NCBI GenBank assembly: GCA_009731375.1
Contig: BJOX01000193.1
Coordinates: forward strand, 643,456-707,455
Length of the DNA stretch: 64,000 nt
Source of the DNA: Paulinella micropora
Taxonomy: Eukaryota; Cercozoa; Imbricatea; Euglyphida
Direction of reading: 5' to 3'
The first letter of the stretch is position 1. Each line of letters opens with the position of its first letter. Positions 63,970 to 64,000 of the stretch are shown piece by piece. A model generated the notes under the pieces. That model was not told where the DNA came from and made no database searches. It saw only the letters and a program-made list of their open reading frames with translations. A program made the translations under genes and the position numbers.

Positions 63970-64000
63970 CATATATATACATATATATAAACAAAAGTCG
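62440..64000. repeat. CA, CGA/CAA/CAG, TACA and TA arrays with gap
   Basis: Trinucleotide repeats (62465-62690), TACA and TA repeats, 879 N (62965-63843), then TA repeats. 'aaaagtcgcatggtgaatcg' plus 'gtcacagc' occurs on both sides of the gap (62901 and 63844), with its first bases again at the window end. Confidence 0.95.

Overview
The window is a eukaryotic nuclear scaffold from what looks like a unicellular, alga- or protist-type host. I cannot name the organism. About half of it is host DNA dominated by simple repeats (GATA, TACA/TGCA, AATC, TTA, CT and others), minisatellites and gaps. Embedded in this is one compact, GC-rich, densely packed block of viral genes from about 19.3 to 53.9 kb, possibly starting as far left as 16.8 kb. 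The block encodes a double-jelly-roll-type major capsid protein, a penton-like minor capsid protein, an A32-type packaging ATPase, a D5-type helicase, a RuvC-like resolvase, VLTF2- and VLTF3-like late transcription factors, a sliding-clamp-like protein, a candidate single-strand DNA-binding protein, both ribonucleotide reductase subunits and a tyrosine recombinase. This gene set places it in Bamfordvirae as a roughly 35 kb polinton-like or small nucleocytoviricot-like endogenous virus. I see no DNA polymerase and no RNA polymerase subunit, so it should depend on host nuclear enzymes. A short spliceosomal-type intron in one of its genes fits nuclear expression.

Layout. 0-16 kb: microsatellites; a pair of large inverted arms (about 0.26-0.64 and 6.95-7.35 kb), each with a GC-rich palindrome; a minisatellite at 7.8-8.6 kb; a small MITE at 9.24-9.53 kb; and a direct segmental duplication (9.54-11.6 versus 13.26-15.26 kb). 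16.0-16.7 kb: a decamer satellite. 16.77-17.89 kb: an unassigned protein with cysteine-protease-like C-terminal features. 18.1-18.86 kb: a 157-bp tandem array. 19.3-28.8 kb: replication and nucleotide genes, including a tandem duplication of the helicase tail, a small membrane gene and the RNR large subunit across a gap. 28.8-34.3 kb: SSB-like, clamp-like, VLTF2, VLTF3 and recombinase genes. 34.4-45.9 kb: packaging ATPase, two WH2-motif proteins, small virion and membrane proteins, and the major capsid protein. 45.85-46.46 kb: a non-coding hairpin cluster. 46.5-53.8 kb: a BRO/KilA-like protein, a spliced HMG-like protein, resolvase, two beta-rich surface-type proteins, penton, a SLATT-like 2TM protein and RNR small subunit. 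54-64 kb: host repeats again.

How the parts fit. The helicase, SSB, clamp and resolvase would support replication by a host polymerase. RNR would supply dNTPs. VLTF2 and VLTF3, with two recurring upstream motifs (an AATCTCGAATCT type and a TTTTCTTGT type), suggest early and late gene classes. MCP, penton, ATPase and the membrane peptides form a virion module. The least expected components are two proteins with repeated WH2 actin-binding motifs (one also proline-rich), a recombinase whose boxes resemble telomere resolvases, and a set of hairpins with conserved flanks and unrelated stems. Several reading frames are broken by single-base shifts or 10-N joins. Some are probably assembly errors, so whether the provirus is intact cannot be decided from this sequence alone.
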